From Nitratireductor sp. XY-223 (GTDB lineage Bacteria; Pseudomonadota; Alphaproteobacteria; Rhizobiales; Rhizobiaceae): 64,000 nt of DNA. The position numbers were made by a program, and so were the translations under genes. The stretch is from the NCBI RefSeq assembly GCF_004959855.1, contig NZ_SPNT01000001.1, positions 930,001-994,000 of the forward strand, given 5' to 3'. Shown piece after piece: positions 18,082 through 30,113 of this stretch (position 1 is the first letter of the stretch; every line of letters begins with the position of its first letter). The notes beneath the pieces were generated by a model, which did not search any database, was not told where the DNA came from, and worked only from the letters and a program-made list of their open reading frames with translations.

Positions 18082-19272
18082 ATGACGGAACACAGCGTAC
18101 GCAATTTCAACATCAACTTCGGCCCGCAGCACCCCGCTGCGCACGGCGTGCTGCGCCTTGTCCTGGAACTTGACGGCGAGATCGTCGAGCGCGTCGATCC
18201 GCATATCGGCCTGCTGCACCGCGGAACCGAAAAACTCATCGAGACAAAGACCTATCTTCAGGCCGTTCCCTATTTCGACCGGCTCGACTATGTCGCACCG
18301 ATGAACCAGGAGCATGCCTTTGCCCTTGCGGTCGAGAAGCTGCTCGACGTTACGATCCCGATGCGCGGACAGCTCATCCGTGTTCTCTATTCCGAAATGG
18401 GCCGCATCCTTGCGCATCTTCTCAATGTCACGACCCAGGCCATGGATGTCGGCGCGCTGACGCCACCGCTGTGGGGCTTCGAGGAACGCGAGAAGCTGTG
18501 TGTGTTCTACGAGCGCGCCTGCGGGGCGAGGTTCCATGCGGCTTATGTCCGGCCGGGCGGCGTTCACCAGGACCTGCCCCCGGAGCTGGTCGAGGATATC
18601 GGCAAGTGGTGCGATCCGTTCCTCAAGGTCTGCGACGACATCGAGGGCCTGCTGACCGACAACCGCATCTTCAAGCAGCGCAATGTCGATATCGGCGTGG
18701 TCAGCCTGGACGATTGCTGGGCCTGGGGCTTTTCTGGTGTGATGGTCCGCGGCTCGGGCGCGCGCTGGGACCTCCGGCGCGCCCAGCCCTATGAATGTTA
18801 CAGCGATCTGGAGTTCGAGATTCCGGTCGGCAAGAACGGCGACTGCTACGACCGCTATCTCATCCGCGTTGAGGAGATGCGCCAGTCGGTCAAGATCATG
18901 AAGCAATGTGTCGAGCTGCTTCTCGGTGCCCACCGCACCGGTCCGGTCTCCTCGACGGACGGCAAGATCGTGCCGCCGAAGCGTGGCGAGATGAAACGCT
19001 CGATGGAAGCGCTGATCCATCATTTCAAGCTCTATACCGAGGGTTATCACGTGCCGGAGGGCGAGGTGTATGCCGCGGTGGAGGCGCCGAAGGGCGAATT
19101 CGGCGTGTACCTTGTTTCCGACGGAAGCAACAAACCCTATCGATGCAAGATCAAGGCGCCGGGCTACGCTCACCTGCAGGCAATGGATTTCATTTGCCGC
19201 AACCACATGCTGGCCGATGTGTCCGCGATCCTCGGCTCGCTCGATATCGTGTTCGGAGAGGTGGACCGCTAA
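18082..19272 (+). CDS. nuoD: NADH-quinone oxidoreductase subunit D
   Basis: The 49-kDa subunit of complex I, which with NuoB forms the quinone-binding cavity. The 396 residues begin with [26 protein letters not shown], the conserved quinone-loop region with the GPQHPAAHG motif, and continue through [13 protein letters not shown] to the C-terminal [13 protein letters not shown]. The length and ends are normal. Its stop codon overlaps the start of the following small gene by one base. Confidence 0.98.
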   Translation: MTEHSVRNFNINFGPQHPAAHGVLRLVLELDGEIVERVDPHIGLLHRGTEKLIETKTYLQAVPYFDRLDYVAPMNQEHAFALAVEKLLDVTIPMRGQLIRVLYSEMGRILAHLLNVTTQAMDVGALTPPLWGFEEREKLCVFYERACGARFHAAYVRPGGVHQDLPPELVEDIGKWCDPFLKVCDDIEGLLTDNRIFKQRNVDIGVVSLDDCWAWGFSGVMVRGSGARWDLRRAQPYECYSDLEFEIPVGKNGDCYDRYLIRVEEMRQSVKIMKQCVELLLGAHRTGPVSSTDGKIVPPKRGEMKRSMEALIHHFKLYTEGYHVPEGEVYAAVEAPKGEFGVYLVSDGSNKPYRCKIKAPGYAHLQAMDFICRNHMLADVSAILGSLDIVFGEVDR

Positions 19273-19493
19273 TGACCAGAACAATTCTCAAGGCAGCCCT
19301 TTGCACGGCCGCGCTGACAGGCGCCGTCCCGTTGGCGGCGGCGCAGTCTTCCGGCGGCGCGGATTCAACAATGCAGGCGTTGCTTCAGGACGGGTACGAG
19401 ATCAGGGCCATGGCACCGAATGGCAGCCAGTATGTTGTGCTGCTGCAAAAGGGCAAGGCGGCCTATGCGTGTGAATTCGTAACGGTGACCTAG
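19272..19493 (+). CDS. Small secreted protein encoded within the nuo operon
   Basis: This 73-residue protein has a signal peptide ([17 protein letters not shown]..., likely cut after LAAA near residue 24) and a mature part of about 49 residues reading [17 protein letters not shown]...[16 protein letters not shown]. The TAATG junction with nuoD implies translational coupling. The mature sequence, with a GYEIRAM segment and a late AYACE motif, looks like a small folded periplasmic domain. I know no function. It may be an assembly or envelope protein carried along with the operon; this is inference. Confidence 0.8.
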   Translation: MTRTILKAALCTAALTGAVPLAAAQSSGGADSTMQALLQDGYEIRAMAPNGSQYVVLLQKGKAAYACEFVTVT

Positions 19494-19531
19494 TCGCGGT
19501 GCCGCGCCATCAACAGTGGAACCGAATAAGT

Positions 19532-20479
19532 ATGTCCGTCCGCCGCCTTGCAGAAGACGCCGTCCAGCCCGCAGAGTTCCGGTTCAGCCGCGACAATGCA
19601 TCATGGGCAAAGGCGACCATTAAGAAGTATCCGAAGGGCCGCCAGCAATCGGCTGTCATACCGCTGCTCATGCGCGCGCAGGAACAGGATGGCTGGGTAA
19701 CGCGAGCGGCGATCGAACACGTCGCCGACATGCTGAAGATGCCCTATATCCGTGCGCTGGAGGTGGCGACGTTCTATACCCAGTTTCAGCTCAAGCCGGT
19801 CGGCACCAAGGCACATGTCCAGGTTTGCGGCACAACGCCGTGCATGCTGCGCGGATCGGAAGACCTGATCCGGATCTGCAGGGAAAAGATCAACGCCGAG
19901 CCGTTCGAGACGAATGATGCGGGCACGCTCTCCTGGGAGGAGGTCGAGTGCCAGGGCGCATGCGTCAACGCGCCCATGGTGATGATATTCAAGGATGCCT
20001 ACGAGGATCTGACTGCGGAACAGCTCGCAGACATCATCGACAGGTTCGAGGCGGGCGAGGGCGATTCCGTAACCCCGGGACCGCAGAACGGCCGGCACCT
20101 TTCGGCTCCGGCCGGCGGGCTGACGACCCTGACCGAGGAAGACGCACCGGCACCGGCAAGCGTGGCCAAGGCAGCACCCGCTGCGCCAGGCGAGCCCGGC
20201 GAAGGCACCCAGCCGGCGGCGATGGAAGAGCCGGAGGAAAAGGACGACCTCAAGATGCTCTCCGGCGTCGGTTCGAAGATCGAGACGCTGCTCCATTCCA
20301 TCGGAATCTACAAATTCGAGCAGATCGCCGGCTGGAAGGAGGAGGAGCGTGCCTGGGTCGACGGCTTCCTGAAATTCAAGGGCCGCATCGAACGCGAGGA
20401 ATGGGTCAAGCAGGCCGACGCGCTCGCCAGGGGCGGCGTCGAGGAATATGTCCGCGTCTTCGGCAAGAAACCGCGGTAA
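19532..20479 (+). CDS. nuoE: NADH-quinone oxidoreductase subunit E with C-terminal extension
   Basis: The 24-kDa subunit holding the [2Fe-2S] cluster N1a next to NuoF. Residues about 1-165 are the thioredoxin-like NuoE core with cluster cysteines in CGTTPC and CQGAC. A Pro/Ala/Glu-rich linker (about 170-240) and a terminal domain (about 241-315, [22 protein letters not shown]...) resembling a helix-hairpin-helix fold follow. The total of 315 residues is about 150 longer than E. coli NuoE; such extensions are seen in related Rhizobiales. The start is the ATG at 19532; the ribosome binding site is weak. Confidence 0.95.
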   Translation: MSVRRLAEDAVQPAEFRFSRDNASWAKATIKKYPKGRQQSAVIPLLMRAQEQDGWVTRAAIEHVADMLKMPYIRALEVATFYTQFQLKPVGTKAHVQVCGTTPCMLRGSEDLIRICREKINAEPFETNDAGTLSWEEVECQGACVNAPMVMIFKDAYEDLTAEQLADIIDRFEAGEGDSVTPGPQNGRHLSAPAGGLTTLTEEDAPAPASVAKAAPAAPGEPGEGTQPAAMEEPEEKDDLKMLSGVGSKIETLLHSIGIYKFEQIAGWKEEERAWVDGFLKFKGRIEREEWVKQADALARGGVEEYVRVFGKKPR

Positions 20480-20490
20480 AGGGGCAAGGC

Positions 20491-21795
<1,305 letters not shown>

Positions 21796-21849
21796 GCGCC
21801 GCGGGCAGGGGACGGGGTGAAGGCGGGCGACCGCGGAACTGGACGAACG

Positions 21850-23931
21850 ATGGCAAAGATCAAGGTTGACGGGAACGAGATTGAGGTGCCGGACCACTAC
21901 ACGCTTCTGCAGGCGTGCGAGGAGGCGGGTGCGCAGGTTCCGCGTTTCTGTTTTCATGAGCGGCTTTCGATTGCCGGCAATTGCCGCATGTGCCTCGTCG
22001 AGGTGAAAGGCGGACCGCCGAAGCCCGCCGCCTCATGTGCGATGGGCGTGCGCGACCTGCGTCCGGGGCCGGACGGCGAGCCGCCGGAAGTCTTCACCAA
22101 TACGCCGATGGTCAAGAAGGCGCGCGAAGGCGTCATGGAGTTCCTGCTGATCAACCATCCGCTGGACTGCCCGATCTGCGACCAGGGCGGCGAGTGCGAC
22201 CTGCAGGACCAGGCCATGGCCTTCGGGGTCGATTCTTCGCGCTTCCAGGAAAACAAGCGCGCCGTGGAGGACAAATATATCGGGCCGCTGGTCAAGACCA
22301 TCATGACCCGCTGCATTCACTGCACGCGCTGCGTCCGCTTCACAACGGAAGTCGCGGGCATTTCCGAGCTGGGGCTCATCGGGCGCGGCGAGGATGCCGA
22401 GATCACGACCTATCTCGAGCATGCCATGACGTCGGAGCTGCAGGGCAATGTCATCGACCTGTGTCCGGTCGGCGCTCTGACCTCAAAGCCCTACGCGTTC
22501 CAGGCGCGCCCCTGGGAGCTCAACAAGACGGAAACGATCGATGTGATGGATGCCTGCGGATCGGCGATCCGCGTGGATACGCGCGGCCGCGAGGTCATGC
22601 GTATCATGCCGCGCATCAACGAGACGATCAACGAGGAGTGGATCTCCGACAAGACGCGGTTCGTCTGGGACGGTCTCAAGACCCAGCGTCTCGACCGGCC
22701 CTTCGTCAAGAAGGACGGCCGCCTGCAAGCGGCCAGCTGGCAGGAGGCTTTCGCCGCCGTGAAATCCGCCGTGGACGGTGTTCCTGGTAATCGCATCGGT
22801 GCCATCGCCGGCGATCTCGCGACCGTCGAGGAGATGTACGCGCTCAAGCAACTGATGGCGTCGCTCGGCTCGCAAAACGTCGACTGCCGGCAGGACGGAT
22901 CAAGGCTGGATCCGTCGTTTGGTCGCGCCAGCTACCTGTTCAATCCGACCATCGAAGGCATCGAGGACGCCGACGCGCTGCTTATCGTCGGCGCAAATCC
23001 GCGCTACGAGGCGTCGGTCCTTAACGCGCGAATCCGCAAGCGCTGGCGCATGGGCGATTTCCCGATAGCCGTGATCGGCGAGAATGCCGATCTGCGCTAT
23101 GAGTACGAGTATCTCGGCGCGGGTGCCGAGACCTTGTCCGAGGTCGCCAGCGGCATCAACAAGTTCGCAGCCAAGCTGAAACGGGCCGAAAAGCCGATGA
23201 TCATCGTCGGCCAGGGTGCCCTGTCACGCGCCGACGGCGTCGCAGTCCTCGCGGAAGCGGCCAAGCTTGCCGAGGCGGTCGGCGCGGTTTCCGGCGACTG
23301 GAACGGTCTCGCCGTCCTCCACACGGCTGCCGGGCGTGTCGGCGGCCTTGACGTCGGTTTCGTACCAGGCAGCGGCGGAATTCCGGCGCAGTCCATGCTT
23401 GCGGATACGGATGTGCTCTTCCTTCTCGGTGCCGACGAATTGGACATGACGAAGCGCCAGAGCGGATTCACGGTCTATATCGGCAGCCACGGCGATGTCG
23501 GCGCCCACCATGCGGATGTCATCCTGCCGGCGGCGGCATACACGGAAAAAGCCGGCATTTATGTAAATACGGAGGGCCGCGTGCAGTACGGTGTGCGCGC
23601 CGCCTTCGCGCCCGGCGAGGCCAAGGAGGACTGGGCGATCCTGAGGGCCTTGTCCGACGTTCTGGGCCACAGGCTTCCATTCGACTCGCTGCACCAATTG
23701 CGCTCGGCGCTCTTCGACGCGCATCCGCATTTCGCCGATGCCGATGTCGCCGTACCGGCCGACAGCGCCGATATCGCGAAGCTGGCAGCCGCGGGTGGCA
23801 AGCTCGATACGGCCGGCTTCCAATCCACCGTAGCGGATTTTTACCTGACCAACCCGATAGCCCGCGCGTCAGCGGTGATGGCGGAGTGCTCGGCACTCGC
23901 CCGCGACGCCGGCAAGGTCGCGGCCGAATAG
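21850..23931 (+). CDS. nuoG: NADH-quinone oxidoreductase subunit G
   Basis: The 75-kDa iron-sulphur subunit and electron wire of complex I. The 693 residues start with a ferredoxin-type [2Fe-2S] domain ([15 protein letters not shown]), then ligands for two [4Fe-4S] clusters ([27 protein letters not shown]), and finally a molybdopterin-oxidoreductase-like domain that does not bind molybdenum in this subunit. The start is the ATG at 21850, giving the standard [14 protein letters not shown]-terminus. The upstream in-frame extension starting at 21817 is unlikely. Confidence 0.97.
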   Translation: MAKIKVDGNEIEVPDHYTLLQACEEAGAQVPRFCFHERLSIAGNCRMCLVEVKGGPPKPAASCAMGVRDLRPGPDGEPPEVFTNTPMVKKAREGVMEFLLINHPLDCPICDQGGECDLQDQAMAFGVDSSRFQENKRAVEDKYIGPLVKTIMTRCIHCTRCVRFTTEVAGISELGLIGRGEDAEITTYLEHAMTSELQGNVIDLCPVGALTSKPYAFQARPWELNKTETIDVMDACGSAIRVDTRGREVMRIMPRINETINEEWISDKTRFVWDGLKTQRLDRPFVKKDGRLQAASWQEAFAAVKSAVDGVPGNRIGAIAGDLATVEEMYALKQLMASLGSQNVDCRQDGSRLDPSFGRASYLFNPTIEGIEDADALLIVGANPRYEASVLNARIRKRWRMGDFPIAVIGENADLRYEYEYLGAGAETLSEVASGINKFAAKLKRAEKPMIIVGQGALSRADGVAVLAEAAKLAEAVGAVSGDWNGLAVLHTAAGRVGGLDVGFVPGSGGIPAQSMLADTDVLFLLGADELDMTKRQSGFTVYIGSHGDVGAHHADVILPAAAYTEKAGIYVNTEGRVQYGVRAAFAPGEAKEDWAILRALSDVLGHRLPFDSLHQLRSALFDAHPHFADADVAVPADSADIAKLAAAGGKLDTAGFQSTVADFYLTNPIARASAVMAECSALARDAGKVAAE

Positions 23932-23944
23932 GAACTGAGACACG

Positions 23945-24997
23945 ATGACATTCGACGCGTTCATCACAAACTATGTCTGGCCGGCCCTGATCATGATCGG
24001 CCAGTCGCTGCTGCTGCTGGTCGCTCTGCTGATTTTCATCGCATACATCCTGTACGCCGACCGTAAGGTCTGGGCGGCGGTGCAGATGCGGCGCGGGCCG
24101 AATGTCGTCGGCCCCTTCGGGCTGCTCCAGTCCTTCGCCGACTTCTTCAAATTCGTGTTCAAGGAGCCGATCATTCCGGCCGGCGCCAACAAGGGTGTTT
24201 TCCTTCTGGCGCCGCTCATCTCGGTCACGCTGGCGCTGGCGGCGTGGGCGGTCGTGCCCGTTGCAGAGGGCTGGGCGGTCGCGTCTATCAATGTCGGCAT
24301 CCTTTACGTCTTCGCCATATCGTCGCTGGAAGTCTACGGCGTGATCATGGGTGGCTGGGCGTCGAACTCGAAATACGCCTTTCTGGGCGCGCTCCGCTCT
24401 GCGGCTCAGATGGTGTCCTACGAGGTTTCCATCGGTTTCGTGATCATCACGGTTCTCCTGTGCGTCGGCTCGCTCAATCTCACCGACATTGTCCTTTCGC
24501 AGGAAACCGGCCTCGGAACGATGCTCGGGCTGCCCAACAGCTTTCTTGACTGGCACTGGCTCGCGCTGTTCCCGATGTTCATCGTGTTCTTCATTTCGGC
24601 GCTGGCCGAGACCAACCGCCCCCCATTCGACCTGCCGGAGGCCGAATCCGAACTCGTCGCCGGCTTCATGGTCGAATACGGCTCGACGCCGTACCTGCTG
24701 TTCATGCTCGGCGAATATGCAGCCATCGTGCTGATGTGCGCACTGACGACGATCCTGTTCCTCGGCGGCTGGCTGCCGCCGGTCGACATCTGGTTCCTGA
24801 ACTGGATACCGGGTGTTTTCTGGTTCGTCCTCAAGGTCTGCTTCGTCTTCTTCATGTTCTCCATGGTGAAGGCATTCGTGCCGCGCTACCGCTACGACCA
24901 GCTCATGCGGCTCGGCTGGAAGGTGTTCCTGCCGCTGTCGCTGGCGATGGTCGTGATCGTCGCTTTCGTCCTCAAACTGACCGGCTGGTCCGCCTGA
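23945..24997 (+). CDS. nuoH: NADH-quinone oxidoreductase subunit H
   Basis: Membrane subunit (ND1 homologue) that forms the entrance to the quinone channel. The 350 residues have about eight or nine hydrophobic helices and the conserved segments [22 protein letters not shown] and [23 protein letters not shown], whose acidic residues are important for quinone access. There is a 13-base gap after nuoG and a 18-base gap before nuoI. The length and motifs are normal. Confidence 0.98.
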   Translation: MTFDAFITNYVWPALIMIGQSLLLLVALLIFIAYILYADRKVWAAVQMRRGPNVVGPFGLLQSFADFFKFVFKEPIIPAGANKGVFLLAPLISVTLALAAWAVVPVAEGWAVASINVGILYVFAISSLEVYGVIMGGWASNSKYAFLGALRSAAQMVSYEVSIGFVIITVLLCVGSLNLTDIVLSQETGLGTMLGLPNSFLDWHWLALFPMFIVFFISALAETNRPPFDLPEAESELVAGFMVEYGSTPYLLFMLGEYAAIVLMCALTTILFLGGWLPPVDIWFLNWIPGVFWFVLKVCFVFFMFSMVKAFVPRYRYDQLMRLGWKVFLPLSLAMVVIVAFVLKLTGWSA

Positions 24998-25015
24998 ACC
25001 GGGAGATCAAGGGAA

Positions 25016-25504
25016 ATGTCGCTCGCACAAGCCGCCAAGTCCGTCTTCCTGAAGGAGTTCGTCGAGGCATTCCTGCTGTCGATGCGCTATTTCTTCGCGC
25101 CCAAGTCGACGGTCAATTACCCTTACGAGAAAGGCCCGGTCAGTCCGCGTTTCCGCGGTGAGCACGCGCTGCGCCGCTATCCGAACGGCGAGGAGCGCTG
25201 CATCGCCTGCAAGCTGTGCGAGGCGATCTGCCCGGCGCAGGCGATCACCATCGAAGCCGGGCCGCGCCGCAATGACGGAACGCGCCGCACCGTTCGCTAC
25301 GACATCGACATGGTCAAATGCATCTATTGCGGTTTCTGCCAGGAGGCCTGCCCGGTGGATGCGATCGTCGAGGGACCGAATTTCGAATTCGCCACCGAGA
25401 CCCGCGAGGAGCTGTACTACGACAAGGACAAGCTGCTCGACAATGGCGACCGGTGGGAGCGGGAAATCGCCCGCAACATAGAATTGGACGCTCCCTACCG
25501 GTGA
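25016..25504 (+). CDS. nuoI: NADH-quinone oxidoreductase subunit I
   Basis: Peripheral subunit with two [4Fe-4S] clusters (N6a, N6b) that pass electrons to N2 in NuoB. The 162 residues show two ferredoxin motifs, [13 protein letters not shown] and [13 protein letters not shown], in the order expected. The protein is followed by an unusually large 149-base gap with two hairpins before nuoJ. Confidence 0.98.
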   Translation: MSLAQAAKSVFLKEFVEAFLLSMRYFFAPKSTVNYPYEKGPVSPRFRGEHALRRYPNGEERCIACKLCEAICPAQAITIEAGPRRNDGTRRTVRYDIDMVKCIYCGFCQEACPVDAIVEGPNFEFATETREELYYDKDKLLDNGDRWEREIARNIELDAPYR

Positions 25505-25513
25505 GTGTCGAAA

Positions 25514-25536
25514 CGGACCGCGGAGGCGGCGGTCCG
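25514..25536 (+). other. Intercistronic hairpin 1 between nuoI and nuoJ
   Basis: CGGACCGC and GCGGTCCG form a perfect 8-bp stem around a 7-base loop, 10 bases past the nuoI stop. No T-run follows. It could protect the 3' end of the upstream message or mark an RNA processing site. Confidence 0.55.
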
Positions 25537-25575
25537 ACATCCAACCGGTCCATCAGGGCCGGGAACTGAAATCAG

Positions 25576-25594
25576 CCGCCGGGCTTACCGGCGG
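25576..25594 (+). other. Intercistronic hairpin 2 between nuoI and nuoJ
   Basis: CCGCCGG and CCGGCGG form a perfect 7-bp stem with loop GCTTA. Together with hairpin 1 it fills the only large gap within the nuo operon, separating the peripheral-arm genes plus nuoH from the remaining membrane-arm genes. Confidence 0.55.
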
Positions 25595-25653
25595 TTCATC
25601 TACGGAAATCCGCGTCCCCAGCGGGTTTCGGGGGAAATAAAAAGGCACAGATC

Positions 25654-26268
25654 ATGGGTCTCCAGGCTCTGTTTTTCTACCTGTTCTCGGCGATTGCCAT
25701 TGCCTCGGCCTTCATGGTCATTTCGGCGCGCAATCCCGTGCACTCGGTGTTGTTCCTGATCCTGACATTCTTCAACGCGGCGGGGCTTTTCCTGCTGACC
25801 GGGGCGGAATTTCTCGCCCTCATCCTGGTGGTTGTCTATGTCGGTGCCGTCGCCGTGCTGTTCCTGTTCGTGGTCATGATGCTGGACATCGATTTCACGG
25901 AACTTCGTTCCGGGGTTATGGAATATGCCCCGGTCGGCGCGCTGATCGGTTTCATTCTGGCAGCCGAGCTGGTCCTTGTCCTTGCCGGCAACGCCTTCAC
26001 CGTCGAGCCGGTGGCCGATCCGACGCAGCCCATTCCCGATCTCAATGAAGTGCCCAATATCCAGGCGCTCGGCGACATTCTCTACACCGACTACATTCAT
26101 TTCTTCCAGGCCGCAGGAATGATCCTCCTGGTGGCGATGATCGGCGCGATCGTCCTGACACTGCGCCACAAGGAAAATGTCAAACGCCAGGATGTGACCA
26201 GGCAGGTTGCCCGCACGCCGGAAACGGCCATCGAGGTGGTCGATGTCAAGCCCGGAAAGGGCATCTAG
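25654..26268 (+). CDS. nuoJ: NADH-quinone oxidoreductase subunit J
   Basis: Membrane subunit (ND6 homologue). The 204 residues hold five predicted helices, with the conserved VYVGAVAVLFLFVVMMLDI segment corresponding to the pi-bulge helix TM3 of complex I. It is followed by nuoK after 18 bases. The C-terminal tail is polar and typical in length for the group. Confidence 0.97.
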   Translation: MGLQALFFYLFSAIAIASAFMVISARNPVHSVLFLILTFFNAAGLFLLTGAEFLALILVVVYVGAVAVLFLFVVMMLDIDFTELRSGVMEYAPVGALIGFILAAELVLVLAGNAFTVEPVADPTQPIPDLNEVPNIQALGDILYTDYIHFFQAAGMILLVAMIGAIVLTLRHKENVKRQDVTRQVARTPETAIEVVDVKPGKGI

Positions 26269-26286
26269 GCGGGGTTAGGAACAGAC

Positions 26287-26595
26287 ATGGAAATCGAACT
26301 TTCCCATTATCTCACGGTTGCCGCCATCCTGTTCACGCTCGGTGTGTTCGGCATTTTCCTGAACCGCAAGAACGTCATCGTCATCCTGATGTCGATCGAA
26401 CTGATCCTGCTCGCCGTCAATCTGAACTTCGTGGCGTTCTCCGAGCACCTCAACGATCTTGTCGGCCAGGTCTTTGCGCTGTTCGTGCTAACGGTCGCCG
26501 CGGCCGAGGCGGCCATCGGGCTTGCGATCCTCGTCGTCTTTTATCGCAACCGCGGTTCCATCGCGGTTGAAGACATCAACATGATGAAGGGCTGA
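26287..26595 (+). CDS. nuoK: NADH-quinone oxidoreductase subunit K
   Basis: Small membrane subunit (ND4L homologue), 102 residues with three helices. Conserved glutamates expected for the proton path are visible in [16 protein letters not shown] and in the [13 protein letters not shown] helix. The gaps are short (18 bases before, 7 after), as usual. Confidence 0.97.
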   Translation: MEIELSHYLTVAAILFTLGVFGIFLNRKNVIVILMSIELILLAVNLNFVAFSEHLNDLVGQVFALFVLTVAAAEAAIGLAILVVFYRNRGSIAVEDINMMKG

Positions 26596-26602
26596 GCGGA
26601 CC

Positions 26603-28588
26603 ATGTATCACGCAATTGTTTTCTTCCCGCTTTTGGGAGCAATCATTGCCGGGCTGTTCGGCCGCTCGATCGGGGCGCGGGCTTCGGAATATGTGACCTG
26701 CGGGCTGATGGTGATCGCGGCGTTCCTGTCGTGGATCTCGTTCTTCCAGGTGGCGCTGGGCCATGGCGATCTCATCCAGATCGAGGTGTTGCCGTGGATC
26801 GTCGCCGGAACGCTCAATATCGACTGGGCCTTCCGTATCGACACGCTGACGGCGGTGATGCTGGTGGTGGTCAACACGGTCTCGTCCCTGGTGCATATCT
26901 ACTCGATCGGCTACATGCATCACGATCCGAGCCGGCCGCGCTTCTTCTCCTACCTGTCGCTGTTCACCTTCGCCATGCTGATGCTGGTGACGTCGGACAA
27001 CCTGGTGCAGATGTTCTTCGGCTGGGAGGGCGTCGGCCTCGCGTCCTATCTGCTGATCGGCTTCTGGTTCAAGAAACCGTCCGCCAATGCGGCTGCCATC
27101 AAGGCCTTCATCGTCAACCGTGTCGGCGATTTCGGCTTCTCGCTGGGCATCTTCGGCCTGTTCGTGCTCTTCGGTTCGGTCTCGATGGATGTCATCTTCG
27201 CAGGCACAGCGGACTTCATGCCGGCCGCCGAGGCACGCAATTCGGATGCGCTCTTCGAGTTCTTCGGCATCGAGATGGACAAGGGCGATGCGCTGACCAC
27301 GGTCTGCCTGCTCCTGTTCATGGGCGCGATGGGCAAGTCGGCCCAGTTCCTGCTGCACACCTGGCTGCCGGATGCGATGGAAGGCCCGACCCCGGTCTCG
27401 GCCCTGATCCATGCCGCGACGATGGTTACGGCCGGTGTCTTTCTCGTCGCCCGCATGTCGCCGATCTTCGAGCTGTCGACCGACGCCCTGACCGTTGTCA
27501 CGATCGTCGGCGCGGTGACCGCGTTCTTCGCGGCGACCGTCGGACTGGTGCAGAACGACATCAAGCGCGTCATCGCCTATTCGACCTGCTCGCAGCTCGG
27601 CTACATGTTCGTCGCGCTCGGCGTCGGTGCATACGGCGCCGGCATCTTCCACCTGTTCACGCACGCCTTCTTCAAGGCGCTGCTATTCCTTGGCGCCGGA
27701 TCGGTCATCCATGCCGTGTCGGACGAGCAGGACATGCGCCGCATGGGCGGGCTTCGCAAGCACATTCCCATAACCTACTGGCTGATGGTCATCGGAACCC
27801 TCGCGCTGACCGGTTTCGGCATTCCGTTCACGCCGATCGGCACCGCCGGGTTCATCTCCAAGGACGCGATCATCGAATCCTCCTTCGTGGGCCATAATCC
27901 GGCCGCCGGATTTGCTTTCGTGCTGCTGGTGATCGCCGCGACCTTTACCAGCTTCTATTCCTGGCGGCTGATCTTCATGACCTTCCACGGCAAGCCGCGC
28001 GCGTCGTCCGACGTCATGCACCACGTGCATGAATCGCCGCTGGTCATGCTTGCGCCGCTCTACATCCTCGCCGCCGGTGCGCTCTTCGCCGGCATGCTAT
28101 TCGTCGGCGATTTCTTCGGTCACCACTATGAGGAATTCTGGAACGGGGCGCTGTTCACGCTGCCTGACAACCACATCGTGCATGAATTCCACAACGTGCC
28201 GGCCTGGGTGAAGCTGAGCCCGTTTGCCGCCATGGTCGTCGGCTTCCTGTTCGCATGGCAGTTCTACATACGCTCGCCGGAGACGCCGAAGGCGCTCGCC
28301 GCCCAGCACAACGGCCTCTACCAGTTCCTGCTCAACAAATGGTATTTCGACGAGCTTTACGACCTGATGTTCGTGCGTTCGTCGAAGTGGCTCGGCCATC
28401 TGCTGTGGACGAAGGGTGACGGCTGGCTGATTGACGGTTTCGGGCCTGACGGCATCGCGGCACGCGTGCATCAGATTACCAACCGGATTGTCCGGCTGCA
28501 GACCGGATATCTCTATCACTATGCCTTTGCGATGTTGATTGGTGTTGCCGCACTTGTCACCTGGATGATGCTCGGGAGTGCTGTGTAA
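26603..28588 (+). CDS. nuoL: NADH-quinone oxidoreductase subunit L
   Basis: Largest antiporter-like proton-pumping subunit (ND5 homologue), 661 residues. The conserved TM5 glutamate is Glu142 in FFGWEGVGL. The TM7-8 block [23 protein letters not shown] is present, as is a C-terminal extension forming the long lateral helix. Its stop and the nuoM start overlap (TAATG). Confidence 0.98.
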   Translation: MYHAIVFFPLLGAIIAGLFGRSIGARASEYVTCGLMVIAAFLSWISFFQVALGHGDLIQIEVLPWIVAGTLNIDWAFRIDTLTAVMLVVVNTVSSLVHIYSIGYMHHDPSRPRFFSYLSLFTFAMLMLVTSDNLVQMFFGWEGVGLASYLLIGFWFKKPSANAAAIKAFIVNRVGDFGFSLGIFGLFVLFGSVSMDVIFAGTADFMPAAEARNSDALFEFFGIEMDKGDALTTVCLLLFMGAMGKSAQFLLHTWLPDAMEGPTPVSALIHAATMVTAGVFLVARMSPIFELSTDALTVVTIVGAVTAFFAATVGLVQNDIKRVIAYSTCSQLGYMFVALGVGAYGAGIFHLFTHAFFKALLFLGAGSVIHAVSDEQDMRRMGGLRKHIPITYWLMVIGTLALTGFGIPFTPIGTAGFISKDAIIESSFVGHNPAAGFAFVLLVIAATFTSFYSWRLIFMTFHGKPRASSDVMHHVHESPLVMLAPLYILAAGALFAGMLFVGDFFGHHYEEFWNGALFTLPDNHIVHEFHNVPAWVKLSPFAAMVVGFLFAWQFYIRSPETPKALAAQHNGLYQFLLNKWYFDELYDLMFVRSSKWLGHLLWTKGDGWLIDGFGPDGIAARVHQITNRIVRLQTGYLYHYAFAMLIGVAALVTWMMLGSAV

Positions 28589-30096
28589 TGACCGACTGGC
28601 CGATCCTTTCCGTGGCCACATTTGTGCCGCTTGTCGGTGTGCTCCTGATATTGCTGATCCGCGATGACAGCGAGACGGGCCGCCGAAACATCCGGAATGT
28701 TTCGCTGATCGTCACGACGTTCAACTTCCTGTTTTCGCTGTTCATCTGGGCGAATTTCGACGACTCGAAAGTCGGCTTCCAGTTCGTCGAGCAGGCGCAA
28801 TGGCTGGGCGAGGGCATCTCCTACCACATGGGGGTCGACGGCATCTCAGTGCTGTTCGTCGTGCTGACCGCCTTCCTCATGCCGCTATGCATCCTGGCAA
28901 GCTGGGAATCGGTGCAGCACCGCGTCAAGGACTACATGATCGCGTTCCTGATCCTGGAAACGCTGGTTATCGGCGCCTTCTGCGCGCTCGATATCGTCCT
29001 GTTCTACGTCTTCTTCGAGGGCGGGCTGATCCCGATGTACCTGATCATCGGGGTGTGGGGCGGCAAGCGGCGCATCTACGCGGCCTTCAAGTTCTTCCTC
29101 TATACGCTGGTCGGCTCGGTGCTGATGCTGCTGGCCATCATGGCGATGTACTGGAATGCAGGCACCACCTCGATCCCGGAAATGCTGGCGCATAATTTCC
29201 CTGCAAACATGCAGATATGGCTGTGGCTGGCCTTCTTCGCATCCTTTGCCGTCAAACTGCCGCTGTGGCCGGTCCATACATGGCTGCCGGATGCGCACGT
29301 CGAGGCGCCGACGGCCGGGTCCGTGGTGCTGGCGGGCATCCTGCTGAAACTCGGCGGCTACGGCTTCATCCGGTTCTCGTTGCCGATGTTCCCGATCGCC
29401 TCGGTCGAGCTTTGGCCGCTGATCTTCACGCTGTCGGTCGTCGCCATCATCTGGGCCTCGCTGGTCGCGCTGATGCAGGACGACGTCAAGAAGCTGATCG
29501 CCTATTCCTCGGTCGCCCATATGGGTTACGTGAAGATGGGGATCTTCTCGGCCAACGCACAGGGCGTCAACGGCGCGATTTTCCAGATGCTTTCGCACGG
29601 ACTGGTCTCCGCCGCGCTGTTCCTTTGCGTCGGCGTGATTTACGACCGCATGCACACACGCGCAATCGCCGACTATGGCGGGCTGGTAAACAACATGCCG
29701 AAATACGCCGTGGTCTTCATGGTCTTTTCCATGGCCAATGTCGGCTTGCCGGGGACATCCGGCTTTGTCGGCGAGTTCCTCGTGCTGATCGGCGCTTTCC
29801 AGGTCAGCAGCTGGATCGCCATCCTGGCGACGCTCGGCGTGATCCTGTCGGCCGCCTACATGCTCTGGCTGTACCGGCGCGTGATCTTCGGTCCGCTTGA
29901 GAAAGAGAGCCTGAAGTCGCTGCTCGACCTGTCGCAGCGCGAGAAGATCATTCTCTACCCGCTGGCGGCGTTGATCATCTTCTTCGGCGTTTATCCGCTG
30001 CCGGTCTTTGACGTAACGACGGTGACGGTCGATGCGCTGATCAACAACTACAATATCGCGCTTGAGGCCGCCAACGGCCTGGCGCTCGCGGACTGA
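28588..30096 (+). CDS. nuoM: NADH-quinone oxidoreductase subunit M
   Basis: Antiporter-like membrane subunit (ND4 homologue), 502 residues with about fourteen helices. Glu144 in [11 protein letters not shown] matches the essential TM5 glutamate, and the block [21 protein letters not shown] matches TM7-8. It starts in the nuoL stop codon, implying coupling, and ends 17 bases before nuoN. Confidence 0.98.
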   Translation: MTDWPILSVATFVPLVGVLLILLIRDDSETGRRNIRNVSLIVTTFNFLFSLFIWANFDDSKVGFQFVEQAQWLGEGISYHMGVDGISVLFVVLTAFLMPLCILASWESVQHRVKDYMIAFLILETLVIGAFCALDIVLFYVFFEGGLIPMYLIIGVWGGKRRIYAAFKFFLYTLVGSVLMLLAIMAMYWNAGTTSIPEMLAHNFPANMQIWLWLAFFASFAVKLPLWPVHTWLPDAHVEAPTAGSVVLAGILLKLGGYGFIRFSLPMFPIASVELWPLIFTLSVVAIIWASLVALMQDDVKKLIAYSSVAHMGYVKMGIFSANAQGVNGAIFQMLSHGLVSAALFLCVGVIYDRMHTRAIADYGGLVNNMPKYAVVFMVFSMANVGLPGTSGFVGEFLVLIGAFQVSSWIAILATLGVILSAAYMLWLYRRVIFGPLEKESLKSLLDLSQREKIILYPLAALIIFFGVYPLPVFDVTTVTVDALINNYNIALEAANGLALAD

Positions 30097-30113
30097 CGAA
30101 GGACACTGGCCAT

